Assembly (NCBI GenBank): GCA_019912395.1
Contig: JAIOIH010000062.1
Coordinates: forward strand, 1-64,000
Direction of reading: 5' to 3'
From: Flavobacteriales bacterium
GTDB taxonomy: Bacteria > Bacteroidota > Bacteroidia > Flavobacteriales_F > PHOS-HE28
DNA length: 64,000 nt
Shown here: piece after piece, positions 1-8,827 of the stretch
Position numbering within the stretch: the stretch's first letter is position 1
Layout of the letters: each line of letters begins with the position of its first letter
Position numbers and translations under genes: made by a program
Notes under the pieces: model-generated
Told to the model about the DNA's origin: nothing
Database searches by the model: none
The model's input: the letters and a program-made list of their open reading frames with translations, nothing else

Positions 1-163
1 GTGGTGCATTGAAGGGGGCTGGCCAATGAAGGCATTCAGCTGCAAACTCACGAGCGCGGGACTGTAACCGCCGGAGGCGGACGGCGGTGCCGGGCACTCG
101 GCAGACCAGTGGAATCCTCAGTTAAGCCGAGCGCCGGGATGGGTATGCCGGGAGTTCGCTTGC
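1..163. other. left edge, no gene seen
   Basis: No reading frame here looks like a gene. The stretch carries the first copy of a GC-rich dispersed repeat (66-143) and then the 3' end of the gene that starts at 1351. Confidence 0.5.
66..143 (+). repeat. GC-rich dispersed repeat, copy A (inverted relative to B and C)
   Basis: Two exact blocks are shared with the reverse complement of copy B: CGGGCACTCGG (91-101) and CCGAGCGCCGGGATG (127-141), in the same order. The copy also carries GGAGGCGG at 73-80. Between the blocks it has an unrelated spacer longer than that of B and C. The unit can fold, because an ACTCGG-type word faces a CCGAG-type word. With copy B it brackets the gene at 164-1351 as an inverted pair. 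Confidence 0.7.
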
Positions 164-1351
164 TCAGATCGCGCCCAACAGATCATAAGGTGGTTCCGCG
201 TTGTAGATCTCCTCATAGCGGCCCGGCCCAAGGTCGTGCAGGAACTGGTGCATGCCACCGGATACGGCCGTGCGCAGGTCGTACTGGTCGGCTGTGAACG
301 CTAAGCGCACGGTTGCTTCCAGTTCCGCCCGTGTGGGTTGTTCAAACCCCTCGCCGTGTTCAGTGAATCGCCCGCTGCTCCGGTAGAACCAATTATCTTC
401 CCGTACCAGGTCCGCTCCCTCACGGATCAATACGTTAAAGGTACTTCCCCAGCGATGGAGGTTGCGGATATCCATGGAACAATGGGTCTGGTCCTCCCGG
501 AAGTGGACGTAGCGCGTGTGCAGCACTTCGGCCTCGATAGGGCATGGGTCGTCCATTTCATCCACATCAAGCACGAACTGCTCGTCCCATTCCTCGTCGT
601 AGTACCTGCTGGTGCGCATGGTGGCCACGTTCACCACGGGAAACCGCTCTTCCAAGGAATGGATGATGTTGCGGATGGCTTGCAGGAAGCGCACCAGGTT
701 GGTGTGGGCACGGGTGCGGTCACCAAGGGTGAGTTCCGCCTGCCTGCCCGGTATGCTGATCCGAACGGAAAGCGCATCTTCCTCTCCAACAAGGAACTCC
801 ATGTTCAATTGGTTGCGGTTCAACCATTGAAACTCGAACAGGTCAAAGATGCTCACCTGACGCTGGGGGCCGTCAACATACAAGCGTGGTATGTGCGGGG
901 CATCCACCAAACTGGTGAATAGGACCATTGCTTCCAAGTGTGCGCGTGCCAGATCGTTGCCTTCATTCGGGATATGGGCATACTCCAGTTCGCTGCAATA
1001 GCCGAGCACGTTTTCGACATCGTACACGAGTGCATGCCTCCACTGTGTCTTGCCGGTAGGGGGCCGCTCCTGCACTTTCATCAGGTCGATGGTGTCCTGT
1101 ATGGCCTGTGCCTTCACCTTGGTGGTTTCCCAGTCCATGTGGAACCGGTAGCCCTGCTCCACCTCGGTAATGGTGTAGGTGATCGGCCCGGGCTTGTTGG
1201 TCCAGTTCATGATGCCCACCGCATGCAACAGGAAGTTGGTGAGCGCATCCCGGTGTGCCTCCTTCGCCTTCATGTGCGTTACCGCTACCGTGCCCCGGTT
1301 GATCTCGGCGTACACGCGCCAGCTTACATCGTTGTAGGTATAGGTGTTCAT
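164..1351 (-). CDS. hypothetical protein, 395 aa
   Basis: I do not recognise this protein. It is a soluble-looking, acidic protein with no signal peptide, membrane segment or obvious catalytic motif. The frame stays open upstream to 1525, but the upstream part translates the GC-rich repeat (Pro/Gly/Arg-rich, low quality). I therefore chose the ATG at 1349-1351, which begins MNTYTYNDVSWRVYAEINRG. It stands alone, transcribed away from the restriction gene, and is bracketed by inverted copies of the same repeat (66-143 and 1373-1430). Its place at the edge of a defence-rich stretch makes a role in that island possible, but nothing in the sequence shows it. Confidence 0.75.
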   Translation of the reverse strand: MNTYTYNDVSWRVYAEINRGTVAVTHMKAKEAHRDALTNFLLHAVGIMNWTNKPGPITYTITEVEQGYRFHMDWETTKVKAQAIQDTIDLMKVQERPPTGKTQWRHALVYDVENVLGYCSELEYAHIPNEGNDLARAHLEAMVLFTSLVDAPHIPRLYVDGPQRQVSIFDLFEFQWLNRNQLNMEFLVGEEDALSVRISIPGRQAELTLGDRTRAHTNLVRFLQAIRNIIHSLEERFPVVNVATMRTSRYYDEEWDEQFVLDVDEMDDPCPIEAEVLHTRYVHFREDQTHCSMDIRNLHRWGSTFNVLIREGADLVREDNWFYRSSGRFTEHGEGFEQPTRAELEATVRLAFTADQYDLRTAVSGGMHQFLHDLGPGRYEEIYNAEPPYDLLGAI

Positions 1352-1372
1352 TTTCGGGTGCTGTTGTCCTTT

Positions 1373-1430
1373 CCTCATCCCGGCGCTCGGGTGTTTCCCG
1401 AGTGCCCGCGGTCCCCTCCGCCACCGGCGG
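1373..1430 (-). repeat. GC-rich dispersed repeat, copy B
   Basis: On the plus strand it reads CTCATCCCGGCGCTCGGG, then TGTTTCCCGAGTGCCCGCG, then TCCCCTCCGCC. It is close to copy C (1705-1760) in the same orientation and inverted relative to copy A. Confidence 0.75.
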
Positions 1431-1704
1431 CCTCCGGGCCCCGCCCCGCAGGGCCACGCCAAGAAATACCTCCCGGCAAGTAGCGGACCCTGCGCTGGGA
1501 CGGGGCTTTGACAGCCCCACGGCAACGGAACCGGACACCAGGAACGGCTATCCGATAAAGAAAATGCCCGTCCTTGACTGATGCCGGTACATAACAGACG
1601 GTCTTACGCGGCTGTAAAGCATCACGCCCGAACGGGCACTACAAAGCTATGCCAGTATAAGGAATACGCAACTTCCAACAGCGGGTAGAGCGCCTCAAGA
1701 AGGT

Positions 1705-1760
1705 CTCTCATCCCGGCCCTCGGCTGTTTCCCGCGTGCCCGCGATCCCCTCCGCCTCCGG
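1705..1760 (-). repeat. GC-rich dispersed repeat, copy C
   Basis: It is nearly the same as copy B: CTCATCCCGGCCCTCGGC, then TGTTTCCCGCGTGCCCGCG, then ATCCCCTCCGCC. It lies about 70 bp before the direct repeat D1. Confidence 0.75.
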
Positions 1761-1826
1761 TCCTTCCGCTTTGGGCGGATCTCGGTTCAGGCGGTTCCAG
1801 GCCGCTTGGCTACGCGGCGCATGCTG

Positions 1827-2026
1827 GCTGCGGGCTTGGGCGTATGCAAAGGTTAAGGACATTTGGTGGTTGAAACTCGTGGATGCAGGCGATGAATGTA
1901 TGCTCCGCAAGTCCCTACTTTGAGCCGCAACGCCTGCCACTTTTTATAGCAACCCTTCCACCTGTTCATGCGCGCCGACTATTCCTCCATCTCCAAAGCT
2001 GTCCGCCACTTGCAGCAATTGCGGCC
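1827..2026 (+). repeat. direct repeat D, copy 1 (leader plus first 20 codons of the type IIG gene)
   Basis: About 200 bp that recur at 6417-6617 with a handful of substitutions and one single-base indel just before the start codon. The repeat holds 141 bp of leader and codons 1-20 of the type IIG gene. Similarity stops at GCGGCC (2021-2026). Confidence 0.95.
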
Positions 2027-5000
2027 TACCAAGGAGGAGTTCAACCTCTTCCGCAGGAACCTTGGGCAGCTTATCAGCAAGACGGAAGAGGTGCGCAAGA
2101 CCAGTTCCAGCGGTGCGCTGGAAGAGACCGAGAAGGGTTTACTGAAGGATTTTCTGCGCGACACCTTCTATAAGCACCTGAGCGTGGGCAACCTCAATTA
2201 CCGGGGGAACACCGGGGCCGACCTCACCATCCGCAGCGCGAAGAAGAACACCTTGGTGCTGTTCGAGTGCAAGGCCGGGAACAACCCGGAGGAGATGCCC
2301 ACGCCCGAGAAGCTTTTGGGCAAGGCCTTTTTGGAAGCGGTGGCCTACTACTGCTTCGAGAAGGATGTGCTGCACAACGACCACATGAAGCACGTGGTGG
2401 TCACCAACGTCCGCGAATGGTACGTGTTCGATGCGGCGGACTTCCGGGCCGCCACCCACGGCAAGGCGAAGGTCCGCGATGCCTTCAAAAGCTGGAACAA
2501 GGGGAATTGGGACAACAGTTCCACCGCCGCGCTGCACAAGCGCATCGCCGAACTGCTCAGCGACGGGGACGATGTGCTCCACGGCGTGCATGTGGACCTC
2601 TGGTCGTTCAAGAAGTACTTGGACCGCGACGATGAACAGGCGCTCACCGAGCTGCTGAAGCTCTACCGTTTCCTAAGCCCCGGCTATCTGCTGAAGGAAG
2701 GCACCGGCAAGGACAACAACACGCTCAACAAAGGCTTTTACAATGAGCTGCTGCACATCCTTGGCCTGCATGAGAGCAAGGAGAAGGGCGTGAAGCGGAT
2801 CAAACGGCTGCCCGAGGATAAGCGCCATCAAGGCATGCTTATCGAGAACACCATCGTGCGCCTGAAGAACGACGGATGCCTCGCCCGGCTGGAGCATAAG
2901 GAGCAGTATGGGGATACGGAGGACGAGCAGCTCTTCGCCGTCGCCATGGAACTGTGCATCACGTGGCTGGACCGCATCCTCTTCCTCAAGTTGCTGGAAG
3001 CCCAACTGCTGCGCTATCACGATGGCGACCGACTGCACGCCTTCCTCGCGCCCACGGATGAAGGGCAGCAATACGATTACCTGAACACGCTCTTCTTCGA
3101 TGTGATGGCCCGCGAGAACAGCGAGCGCGAACCGGAAGTGCGCAAGCAGTTCGGCCATGTGCCCTACCTCAACAGCACGCTCTTCGAACCCAGCGAACTG
3201 GAAGGCCGCACCATGCGCATCAACGGCCTGCGGGACGGCTTGCGCATACCGCTGCACCCCAAAAGCATCCTGATCCAGCGGAAGCTGTACACGCAGGACC
3301 TGCAAGCATTGGACTATCTGCTCCGCTTTTTGGACACCTATGATTTCGGCAGCACGCCCGGTGAAGTTTTTACCGATGACGACCGACCCCTGATCACCGC
3401 CAGCGTGCTCGGGCTCATCTTCGAGAAGCTGAACGGATACAAGGACGGCAGCTTCTACACGCCCGGTTTCATCACCATGTACATGTGCGGCGAAACGCTG
3501 CGCCCCGCCGTGGTGCAGCGCTACAACGAGCGCTTCGGGCTTGCGCTCTCCGGCTTCGAGGCGCTGCGCAACCATTGCGCCAAGCTGAACGAGCACGAAG
3601 AGATCGCCGCCGCCGAGGCCGTGGTCGATAGCATACGGGTCTGCGACCCGGCCGTGGGCAGCGGCCACTTCCTGGTCAGTGCGCTCAACGAACTGCTCTG
3701 CATCAAGAGCGACCTGGGCCTGCTTACCGATGTGGAAGGCAAACCCCTGCACGGCTGGACGGTGAGCTTGGCGAACGACGAGATCACCGTAACGGACCGC
3801 ACCACGGACGCGCCTTTCAAATACTTGGTACCGCCGGACGGCAAGCCCATACCGGCGGAGATGCAACGGGTGCAACGCGCCCTCTTCGAGCAAAAGCGCA
3901 AGCTGATCGAAGGCTGCCTCTTCGGCGTGGACATCAACCCCAACAGCGTGAAGATCTGCCGCCTCCGCCTGTGGATCGAACTGCTGAAGAACGCCTACTA
4001 CATCAGCCCCCCGCTTCCCGGGAGAGGGGCGGGGGGTGAGGGCGACTTGCGCACCCTGCCGAACATCGACATCAACATCAAGCGCGGCAACTCGCTCTAC
4101 TCCCGCTTCAACCTGCATGACAACATCGAGCAGATCATGCAGCGCACCAGCTATACGGCGGAGCAGTACCGGGGCTTCGTGCAGGACTACAAGGGGGCCA
4201 GCAACCGCGAAGAGCGGGCCGGCCTCAAGACCATCCTGCAAGGCATCGAGGCGCAATTCCTGGCCTACTCCCAGAACCGGGACCCGCGCGTGCTACGGCG
4301 CAACACCCTGGTGAACGAACTGGAAAAACTGACCGGGAGCCTCTTTGGCGGCGGGCAGGGCTACAGCACGGCAGCGGCGAAAGCAAAGGCCAAGAAGCGC
4401 ATCGGCCTGCTGGAGAAAAACATCAATGCCGTAAGCGAAGAACTGACGCGCGAAATGGGCGGCCGGGCCTATGGCGGCGCCTTTGAATGGCGCTACGCCT
4501 TCCCGGAAGTGCTGGACGACAACGGCGATTTCCGCGGCTTCGATGTGGTGATCGGCAACCCGCCCTATATCCGGCAGGAGGAGTTGAAGGACTTCAAACC
4601 CTTCCTGAAACAACACTTTGAGAAGACCTATGCCAGCACGGCGGACCTCTTCATCTACTTCATCCAGCTCGGGCACCAGCTGCTGGCCCCCGATGGTCGG
4701 TTCTGCTACATCGTGGCGAACAAATGGATGCGTGCAGGCTACGGGCGGAATCTCCGCGAATGGCTGGGGCAGCACACCATTGAGCAATTGATCGACTTCG
4801 GCGACCTGCCCGTGTTCGAGGAGGCCACCACCTATCCGTGCATCCTGCTCACGAGAAACAAGAAGCCGGAAAAGACGCACACGGTGCAAGCCTTATCCAT
4901 GCCGGAACTGCATACCGAGGACCTGCGTGCCTTTGTGAAGGCGCATGCCCTGGAGATCCCACAAACGGAATTGGTGCGGAACGATTACCGGATCAGTGGT

Positions 5001-5843
5001 GCCGAAGCGAACGCGGTGCTGGACAAGATCAAGCGTGCTGGGGTACCATTGGGTGAATACCTCAACGGCAAAGTCTATTGGGGGATCAAGACCGGGTTGA
5101 ATCAGGCTTTTGTCATCAACAAAGCAACGCGGGACAGGATAATCAAGGAAGATCCCAAGTGTGCAGCGGTGATCAAGCTCTTCTTCGAGGGGAAGCACGT
5201 GAAACGATATGCGGATACTTCTTCGGGCAAATACCTGATTCTCTTCAAGAGAGGTTCTACACGTGAGCTGCTCGGCGTGGGTTTGTCCGAGGAAGAAGCA
5301 TTTGCGCAGATGAATGAGCAGTACCCTTCGGTGTTCAAATGGCTCCTCCGCTTTGAGGAAGATGCCCGCAAGCGATCGGACCAAGGTGAATATTGGTGGG
5401 AGTTAAGAGCATGTGACTACTACGATGCTTTTGAAACACCGCATATCGTAACTCCCAGCTTTGCCTTGCACCCACTACTAACGTTGGATAATCATGCCTC
5501 CTACTCCAACAATAAAACGACGATCATCGGATCATCTGATAAATGGTTACTGGCCATCTTGAACGCGAAGGTGACCGACTATTGGATGCTGAACATCTCC
5601 AACAAGATCCGTGGCGGCTGGTTGGACTTCGAACCACGCTATCTCACCTTGATCCCGATCGCCGAACCCAGCGAAGCGGAAAAGCTGCGGCTGGATGAAC
5701 TGGTCACGCAGCGGATGGGCTTGGCAACCGGTACTGCTGAAGCCAAGGCATTGGAGCAGGCGATCGATGCGGTGGTGTATGGGGTGTATGGGCTTACGGC
5801 GGAGGAGGTGGGGGTTGTGGAGGGGGTGGCTTTGAAACCCTGA
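1968..5843 (+). CDS. type IIG restriction-modification enzyme (Eco57I-like, DUF7149 family)
   Basis: One 1291-aa chain that should both methylate and cut DNA. The N-terminal nuclease has a PD-(D/E)XK signature: D85 in GADLTI, then E100-C-K102. The adenine methyltransferase core shows motif I DPAVGSGHFL (from residue 560) and motif IV NPPY (864-867). After about residue 870 comes a TaqI-like target-recognition part. The length fits the family. Residues 681-692 (PPLPGRGAGGEG) come from a REP-like DNA element inserted in frame in a loop before LPNIDINIKRGNS. Its leader and first 20 codons lie in repeat D. Its last 51 codons also recur in the minigene at 6559-6774. BREX PglX is less likely because a nuclease motif is present and there are no other brx genes. 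Confidence 0.93.
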   Translation: MRADYSSISKAVRHLQQLRPTKEEFNLFRRNLGQLISKTEEVRKTSSSGALEETEKGLLKDFLRDTFYKHLSVGNLNYRGNTGADLTIRSAKKNTLVLFECKAGNNPEEMPTPEKLLGKAFLEAVAYYCFEKDVLHNDHMKHVVVTNVREWYVFDAADFRAATHGKAKVRDAFKSWNKGNWDNSSTAALHKRIAELLSDGDDVLHGVHVDLWSFKKYLDRDDEQALTELLKLYRFLSPGYLLKEGTGKDNNTLNKGFYNELLHILGLHESKEKGVKRIKRLPEDKRHQGMLIENTIVRLKNDGCLARLEHKEQYGDTEDEQLFAVAMELCITWLDRILFLKLLEAQLLRYHDGDRLHAFLAPTDEGQQYDYLNTLFFDVMARENSEREPEVRKQFGHVPYLNSTLFEPSELEGRTMRINGLRDGLRIPLHPKSILIQRKLYTQDLQALDYLLRFLDTYDFGSTPGEVFTDDDRPLITASVLGLIFEKLNGYKDGSFYTPGFITMYMCGETLRPAVVQRYNERFGLALSGFEALRNHCAKLNEHEEIAAAEAVVDSIRVCDPAVGSGHFLVSALNELLCIKSDLGLLTDVEGKPLHGWTVSLANDEITVTDRTTDAPFKYLVPPDGKPIPAEMQRVQRALFEQKRKLIEGCLFGVDINPNSVKICRLRLWIELLKNAYYISPPLPGRGAGGEGDLRTLPNIDINIKRGNSLYSRFNLHDNIEQIMQRTSYTAEQYRGFVQDYKGASNREERAGLKTILQGIEAQFLAYSQNRDPRVLRRNTLVNELEKLTGSLFGGGQGYSTAAAKAKAKKRIGLLEKNINAVSEELTREMGGRAYGGAFEWRYAFPEVLDDNGDFRGFDVVIGNPPYIRQEELKDFKPFLKQHFEKTYASTADLFIYFIQLGHQLLAPDGRFCYIVANKWMRAGYGRNLREWLGQHTIEQLIDFGDLPVFEEATTYPCILLTRNKKPEKTHTVQALSMPELHTEDLRAFVKAHALEIPQTELVRNDYRISGAEANAVLDKIKRAGVPLGEYLNGKVYWGIKTGLNQAFVINKATRDRIIKEDPKCAAVIKLFFEGKHVKRYADTSSGKYLILFKRGSTRELLGVGLSEEEAFAQMNEQYPSVFKWLLRFEEDARKRSDQGEYWWELRACDYYDAFETPHIVTPSFALHPLLTLDNHASYSNNKTTIIGSSDKWLLAILNAKVTDYWMLNISNKIRGGWLDFEPRYLTLIPIAEPSEAEKLRLDELVTQRMGLATGTAEAKALEQAIDAVVYGVYGLTAEEVGVVEGVALKP
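4007..4043 (+). repeat. REP-like GC-rich element inserted in frame in the type IIG gene
   Basis: The DNA reads CCCCCCGCTTCCCGGGAGAG followed by GGGCGGGGGGTGAGGGC. It is a partial palindrome (CTTCCCGGGAG) of a type I recall as dispersed intergenic repeats in many bacteria. Here it is translated as PPLPGRGAGGEG. The host protein continues in frame, so the insertion is tolerated at a loop. Confidence 0.6.
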
Positions 5844-6416
5844 GTGCAACTATGTAACGTCTCTGACCATTTCAACCCATAGGTGTTCAATGGCAATACC
5901 TGGATCGCCTATGTAACGAGCGTGCTGCGAATGCAGCCGAAGCACTCCATTCAGTTTCTTCCGGTCTGCCGAACATGTAAGGCACTCTTCCACGCTCCAA
6001 TGTTGCCCCTGCTTCCGCCAGTGTTCCCGGCCATACCGGGAACTGCGTTCCTGAATGAAAAGGCCGGGGTCACTGGTGGGGCTACACTCCCCAGAGCTCC
6101 CGTACGTTTGGTACCGAGGAAGTGCTCTTCGGCGCATTCGGCTCAGGCGCCTTTAGGCTCTATTGGCTCAAGGGGCTTCAGGCCTCTTCATCCATTCGGA
6201 CTTTTCCGGCCCCTTTGGCTTCTTAGGCCCTTTAGGCAATTAGCGCATTGGGCGATGGGCATACAGCGCGTTCGCCTCAGCCGGCCGGAGGCCGATGGGT
6301 GGCAGGCCCTCGCGAAATACGCGAACGCTGGGATGGGCGGGCCATCGCAAGTCGTGCTGCTCCAGTACTTCCTCCAAATCCATACAGCCCCTGACGGCCA
6401 AAGCTTCATACAGTGC
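5844..6416. other. intergenic spacer with word-mosaic repeat
   Basis: The spacer lies between the type IIG gene and the second copy of repeat D. A 95-codon frame on the minus strand (5850-6137) and a plus frame from 5883 cross it. Neither resembles a known family and I do not call them. From about 6124 the sequence becomes a mosaic of words such as TTCGGC, CTTTAGGC and TTCAGGCC, related in reverse complement to the mosaic at 13086-13345. Confidence 0.55.
6124..6260 (-). repeat. degenerate word-mosaic repeat, minus orientation
   Basis: The reverse complement reads as runs of GGCCTGAAGCC, GAGCCTAAAGGC and GCCTGAGCCGAATGCGCC. The same words, reshuffled, fill 13086-13345 on the plus strand. It is not a clean tandem array. 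Confidence 0.6.
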
Positions 6417-6617
6417 GCTGCGGGCTTGGGCGTATGCAAAGGTTAAGGACATTTGGTGGTTGAAACTCGTGGATGCAGGCGACGAATATGTGCTCCGCAA
6501 GTCCCTACTTTGAGCCGCAACGCCTGCCACTTTTTATAGCAACCCTTCCACCCTTTCCATGCGCGCCGAGAATTCCTCCATTTCCAAGGCTGTCCGCCAC
6601 TTGCAGCAATTGCGGCC
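6417..6617 (+). repeat. direct repeat D, copy 2
   Basis: Second copy of the leader and first 20 codons of the type IIG gene (first copy 1827-2026). It ends at GCGGCC, where it joins at CCCAGCG directly to a copy of the gene's last 51 codons. The two partners share only CC at the join. Confidence 0.95.
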
Positions 6618-6774
6618 CAGCGAAGCGGAAAAGCTGCGGCTGGATGAACTGGTCACGCAGCGGATGGGCGTGGAAACCGGTACTGCTGAAGCCAAGGCAT
6701 TGGAGCAGGCGATCGATGCGGTGGTGTTTGGGTTGTATGGGCTGACGGATGGGGAGGTTGGGGTGGTGGGGTGA
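6559..6774 (+). pseudogene. internally deleted copy of the type IIG gene (71 codons)
   Basis: Codons 1-20 (MRAENSSISKAVRHLQQLRP) match the start of the enzyme at 1968. Codons 21-71 (from SEAEKLRLDELVTQRMG) match its C-terminus from SEAEKLRL (nt 5670 onward). The join is in frame and removes about 1200 codons, including the nuclease, methyltransferase and recognition parts. The two copies differ at several positions, so the duplication is not recent. The gene keeps a start, a stop and the same leader as the full gene, so a 71-aa product is possible. I call it a remnant. A small functional protein is the alternative. Confidence 0.85.
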
Positions 6775-6814
6775 ACCACTTCCGGTCAAGAGGAGTATTG
6801 CATGGGAATCCAGG

Positions 6815-8569
6815 CTAATTGAATCGGAGGCCGAAGAGTCCGCCATCTTCGCTTGCATCGGTCAATCGCGAATTCAGCACATATTTTTCGAGGTCAAACG
6901 AGCCTGAAGCCTCTTTGTACAGATCGTCCGAGTTCATGGTGACGATATACTGAAAGCCTAATTCTTCGGCAGTCCTTGCTCCCACTTCCAAAGCATGCAC
7001 CACTTGTCGCCCATCCACACCATCAAATAAATGGCTATCATGGATGAGGAAGCCAGGCCCGATGCCGCGCTTCGCACATAAACGCATGAGCATCATGTCG
7101 AAGCAATAGATGTGCATGTTTTTAATGCCTACGCTTCGGCCACTGGGTACCGTGATCTTGAATTGAGGTCCATTGTCGGACACATCAATATTCAAATGCC
7201 CGGCCCCGGCCCGTTCGTATAGCTGTCGAGAGGTCTCCTCAAAAGCAAGGATGGCTTCATCCACGAATTCCTTGCGCTCATTCAGGTCGTTCCGTAGGCG
7301 CTGTACCAGATTTTGTCGCTCGATGTGCAACTCGGTCTTGCCGCTTTCCAGTCTTTCAGCCACCTGCATCCGTTGTTTGAGCGATTCAACCTCGGTTTCC
7401 CGCTTGACCAGTTCGGAGCGCAATTCATTGTAGTGTTCCAGCGCCCCATGAGTCTGAAGAAGCCTCATGAGTTCAGCGCGTCGTGAATCCTTGATCGCTT
7501 GCTCCCGTTCACGTTTCTGGATTCTCTGATCTGCAGCGGCCTTCTCGCTGCTCAGATAATCCCGGCGATTGGAAATGACCGAATCATGGAAGGCCTTCAC
7601 CTCTTCGAATCGACGCAGCGCCGCTTCTGCGATGATAACCCCTGCCTCGTTGTACAACCGACCGAGGTCATTCGCCGGGGGAGGTGTTTCTCGCTTGAGG
7701 GCTTCGGTCAGGTCAAGGATCAGTTTGCGGTCAATGGTATTGGCATCCGCCAACTCATTGATCTCCCGTGTCAATCGCGAGGCCTCCCGTTCGGTTTGCT
7801 CGTACTGCGGAAGGACTTGGAAACTGGCCAGTTGCTTCCGGAGTTTTGATACCTCTGCCTCTGCCACTACTACCGTGGTACGCAGATCGGCCCTGGTACC
7901 TAGGACTTGCCCGAGCACACTGTGGCTTCCTGTGGCCTTCGCCAATGCCTTGAGGTCCTTTTCTCGTGCCCGTACCTCCTGCCATTCCCCAGCGATCGCC
8001 CAATCGAGTCCGAGCAGATAGCTCAGAGATAACTGATACTGCCAAGGCTGAACCTGTTCCGCGAACTTTTCGAACGAACCGAATCCTTTCTCCGCGACCC
8101 TTCTCGCAAAGTAGGGGAGCAATGTTCGGAACGATGGTTGAGGGTGGTGGGATCCTTCTTTCGGAGACAGGCCGAACATTATCGTGCCCAAGATCTCTTT
8201 CCAAGCCTCGTTCGTCAGCCCTCCATCCTTCACCGCGGGTCTGGTCGGCCATGCCTTGTTTTCCTCTGCGTTCACGTAAACCTTGGAGGGAGCATCGCCT
8301 GAGCGCTTCACCGTGATTTGCTGTCCGCCTAGATCGAAGGTCATCTCGAACTGTTGATGGATCAAGGCTTCGGTCTTGAATAGAGATTGCGAATCGACAT
8401 TCGCTCCAAGCAGGAAATGGACGATTTCCACCAAGCTGCTCTTACCAGCCCCATTCCGTGTGGATTTATCGGTAGACCTCGTCGTCTTGTCAGCAAGCAG
8501 GATGTTCAAACCCGGCTTGAAGCTCTGAGGCTTGAAGCTTGGCAGGCTGCTATGGATGCTGTGGATCAC
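6815..8569 (-). CDS. ABC-three-component system ATPase (DUF2326-type, SMC/RecN-like)
   Basis: A 584-aa ABC ATPase of the coiled-coil kind found in ABC-3C conflict systems. The Walker A stretch NGAGKSS sits at residues 39-45 (K43). A long central region (about 200-450) is rich in charged heptad-like sequence, as expected for a coiled coil. Near the C-terminus, FLIHDSHLFDGVD fits the Walker B and following D-loop. The start overlaps the stop of the middle-component gene by 4 bp (ATGA), so translation is probably coupled. In the family, the ATPase is thought to sense invasion and license the effector. That role is inferred here from gene order. Confidence 0.88.
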   Translation of the reverse strand: MIHSIHSSLPSFKPQSFKPGLNILLADKTTRSTDKSTRNGAGKSSLVEIVHFLLGANVDSQSLFKTEALIHQQFEMTFDLGGQQITVKRSGDAPSKVYVNAEENKAWPTRPAVKDGGLTNEAWKEILGTIMFGLSPKEGSHHPQPSFRTLLPYFARRVAEKGFGSFEKFAEQVQPWQYQLSLSYLLGLDWAIAGEWQEVRAREKDLKALAKATGSHSVLGQVLGTRADLRTTVVVAEAEVSKLRKQLASFQVLPQYEQTEREASRLTREINELADANTIDRKLILDLTEALKRETPPPANDLGRLYNEAGVIIAEAALRRFEEVKAFHDSVISNRRDYLSSEKAAADQRIQKREREQAIKDSRRAELMRLLQTHGALEHYNELRSELVKRETEVESLKQRMQVAERLESGKTELHIERQNLVQRLRNDLNERKEFVDEAILAFEETSRQLYERAGAGHLNIDVSDNGPQFKITVPSGRSVGIKNMHIYCFDMMLMRLCAKRGIGPGFLIHDSHLFDGVDGRQVVHALEVGARTAEELGFQYIVTMNSDDLYKEASGSFDLEKYVLNSRLTDASEDGGLFGLRFN

Positions 8570-8811
8570 GGCTTGCGCTTTGAAAGTAGTCCGCGTTCAA
8601 GATCGATCGCGTTCATTGCGAATAGGAGGTCTAACGCCAGTACGAACCAGTCGTAGGTAATGGTGGGTGCATTGGGTATGCTCCTTCGCGCCATTGACAG
8701 TTCGGTCCAAACGCGCGATACGGTCATGGGTTGGTCCAACAAACCAAGAATACCCCCGCCAACGGAAAGGAGAGCACGGTCTTGGTGGATGCGTTTGGTT
8801 GGAAGTACCAT
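8566..8811 (-). CDS. ABC-three-component system middle component
   Basis: A small 81-aa protein, starting MVLPTKRIHQDRALLSVGGG, that resembles the short winged-helix-like middle components of ABC-3C systems (closest in my memory to middle component 6). These have the typical layout: a short N-terminal start, ILGLLDQP, then a C-terminal ALDLLFAMNAI. I chose the ATG at 8809-8811 because it leaves 16 bp after the effector stop. The longer frame from 8877 would run into the effector gene. It probably bridges effector and ATPase. Confidence 0.8.
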   Translation of the reverse strand: MVLPTKRIHQDRALLSVGGGILGLLDQPMTVSRVWTELSMARRSIPNAPTITYDWFVLALDLLFAMNAIDLERGLLSKRKP

Positions 8812-8827
8812 GGAATATTTGGATCGG

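Larger units (their letters stand above)
1352..1967. other. intergenic region with repeat copies B and C and the D1 repeat
   Basis: This is a 616-bp divergent gap between the hypothetical gene (minus) and the type IIG gene (plus). It holds repeat copies B and C, a C-rich stretch after B, a plain stretch at about 1540-1700, and from 1827 the first copy of a 200-bp direct repeat that runs into the type IIG gene. Frames crossing it are short and low quality. A word TACTTTGA at 1916-1923 resembles the Bacteroidota -7 box with one base missing. I see no matching -33 element. Confidence 0.6.

Noticed and set aside
1968-5843. BREX PglX-type methyltransferase
   Set aside because: A nuclease motif (D85, E100, K102) is present and no other brx or pgl gene is nearby.
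5850-6137. 95-codon frame on the minus strand between the type IIG gene and the minigene
   Set aside because: It resembles no family I know, has no plausible start context, and continues into repeat-derived sequence.
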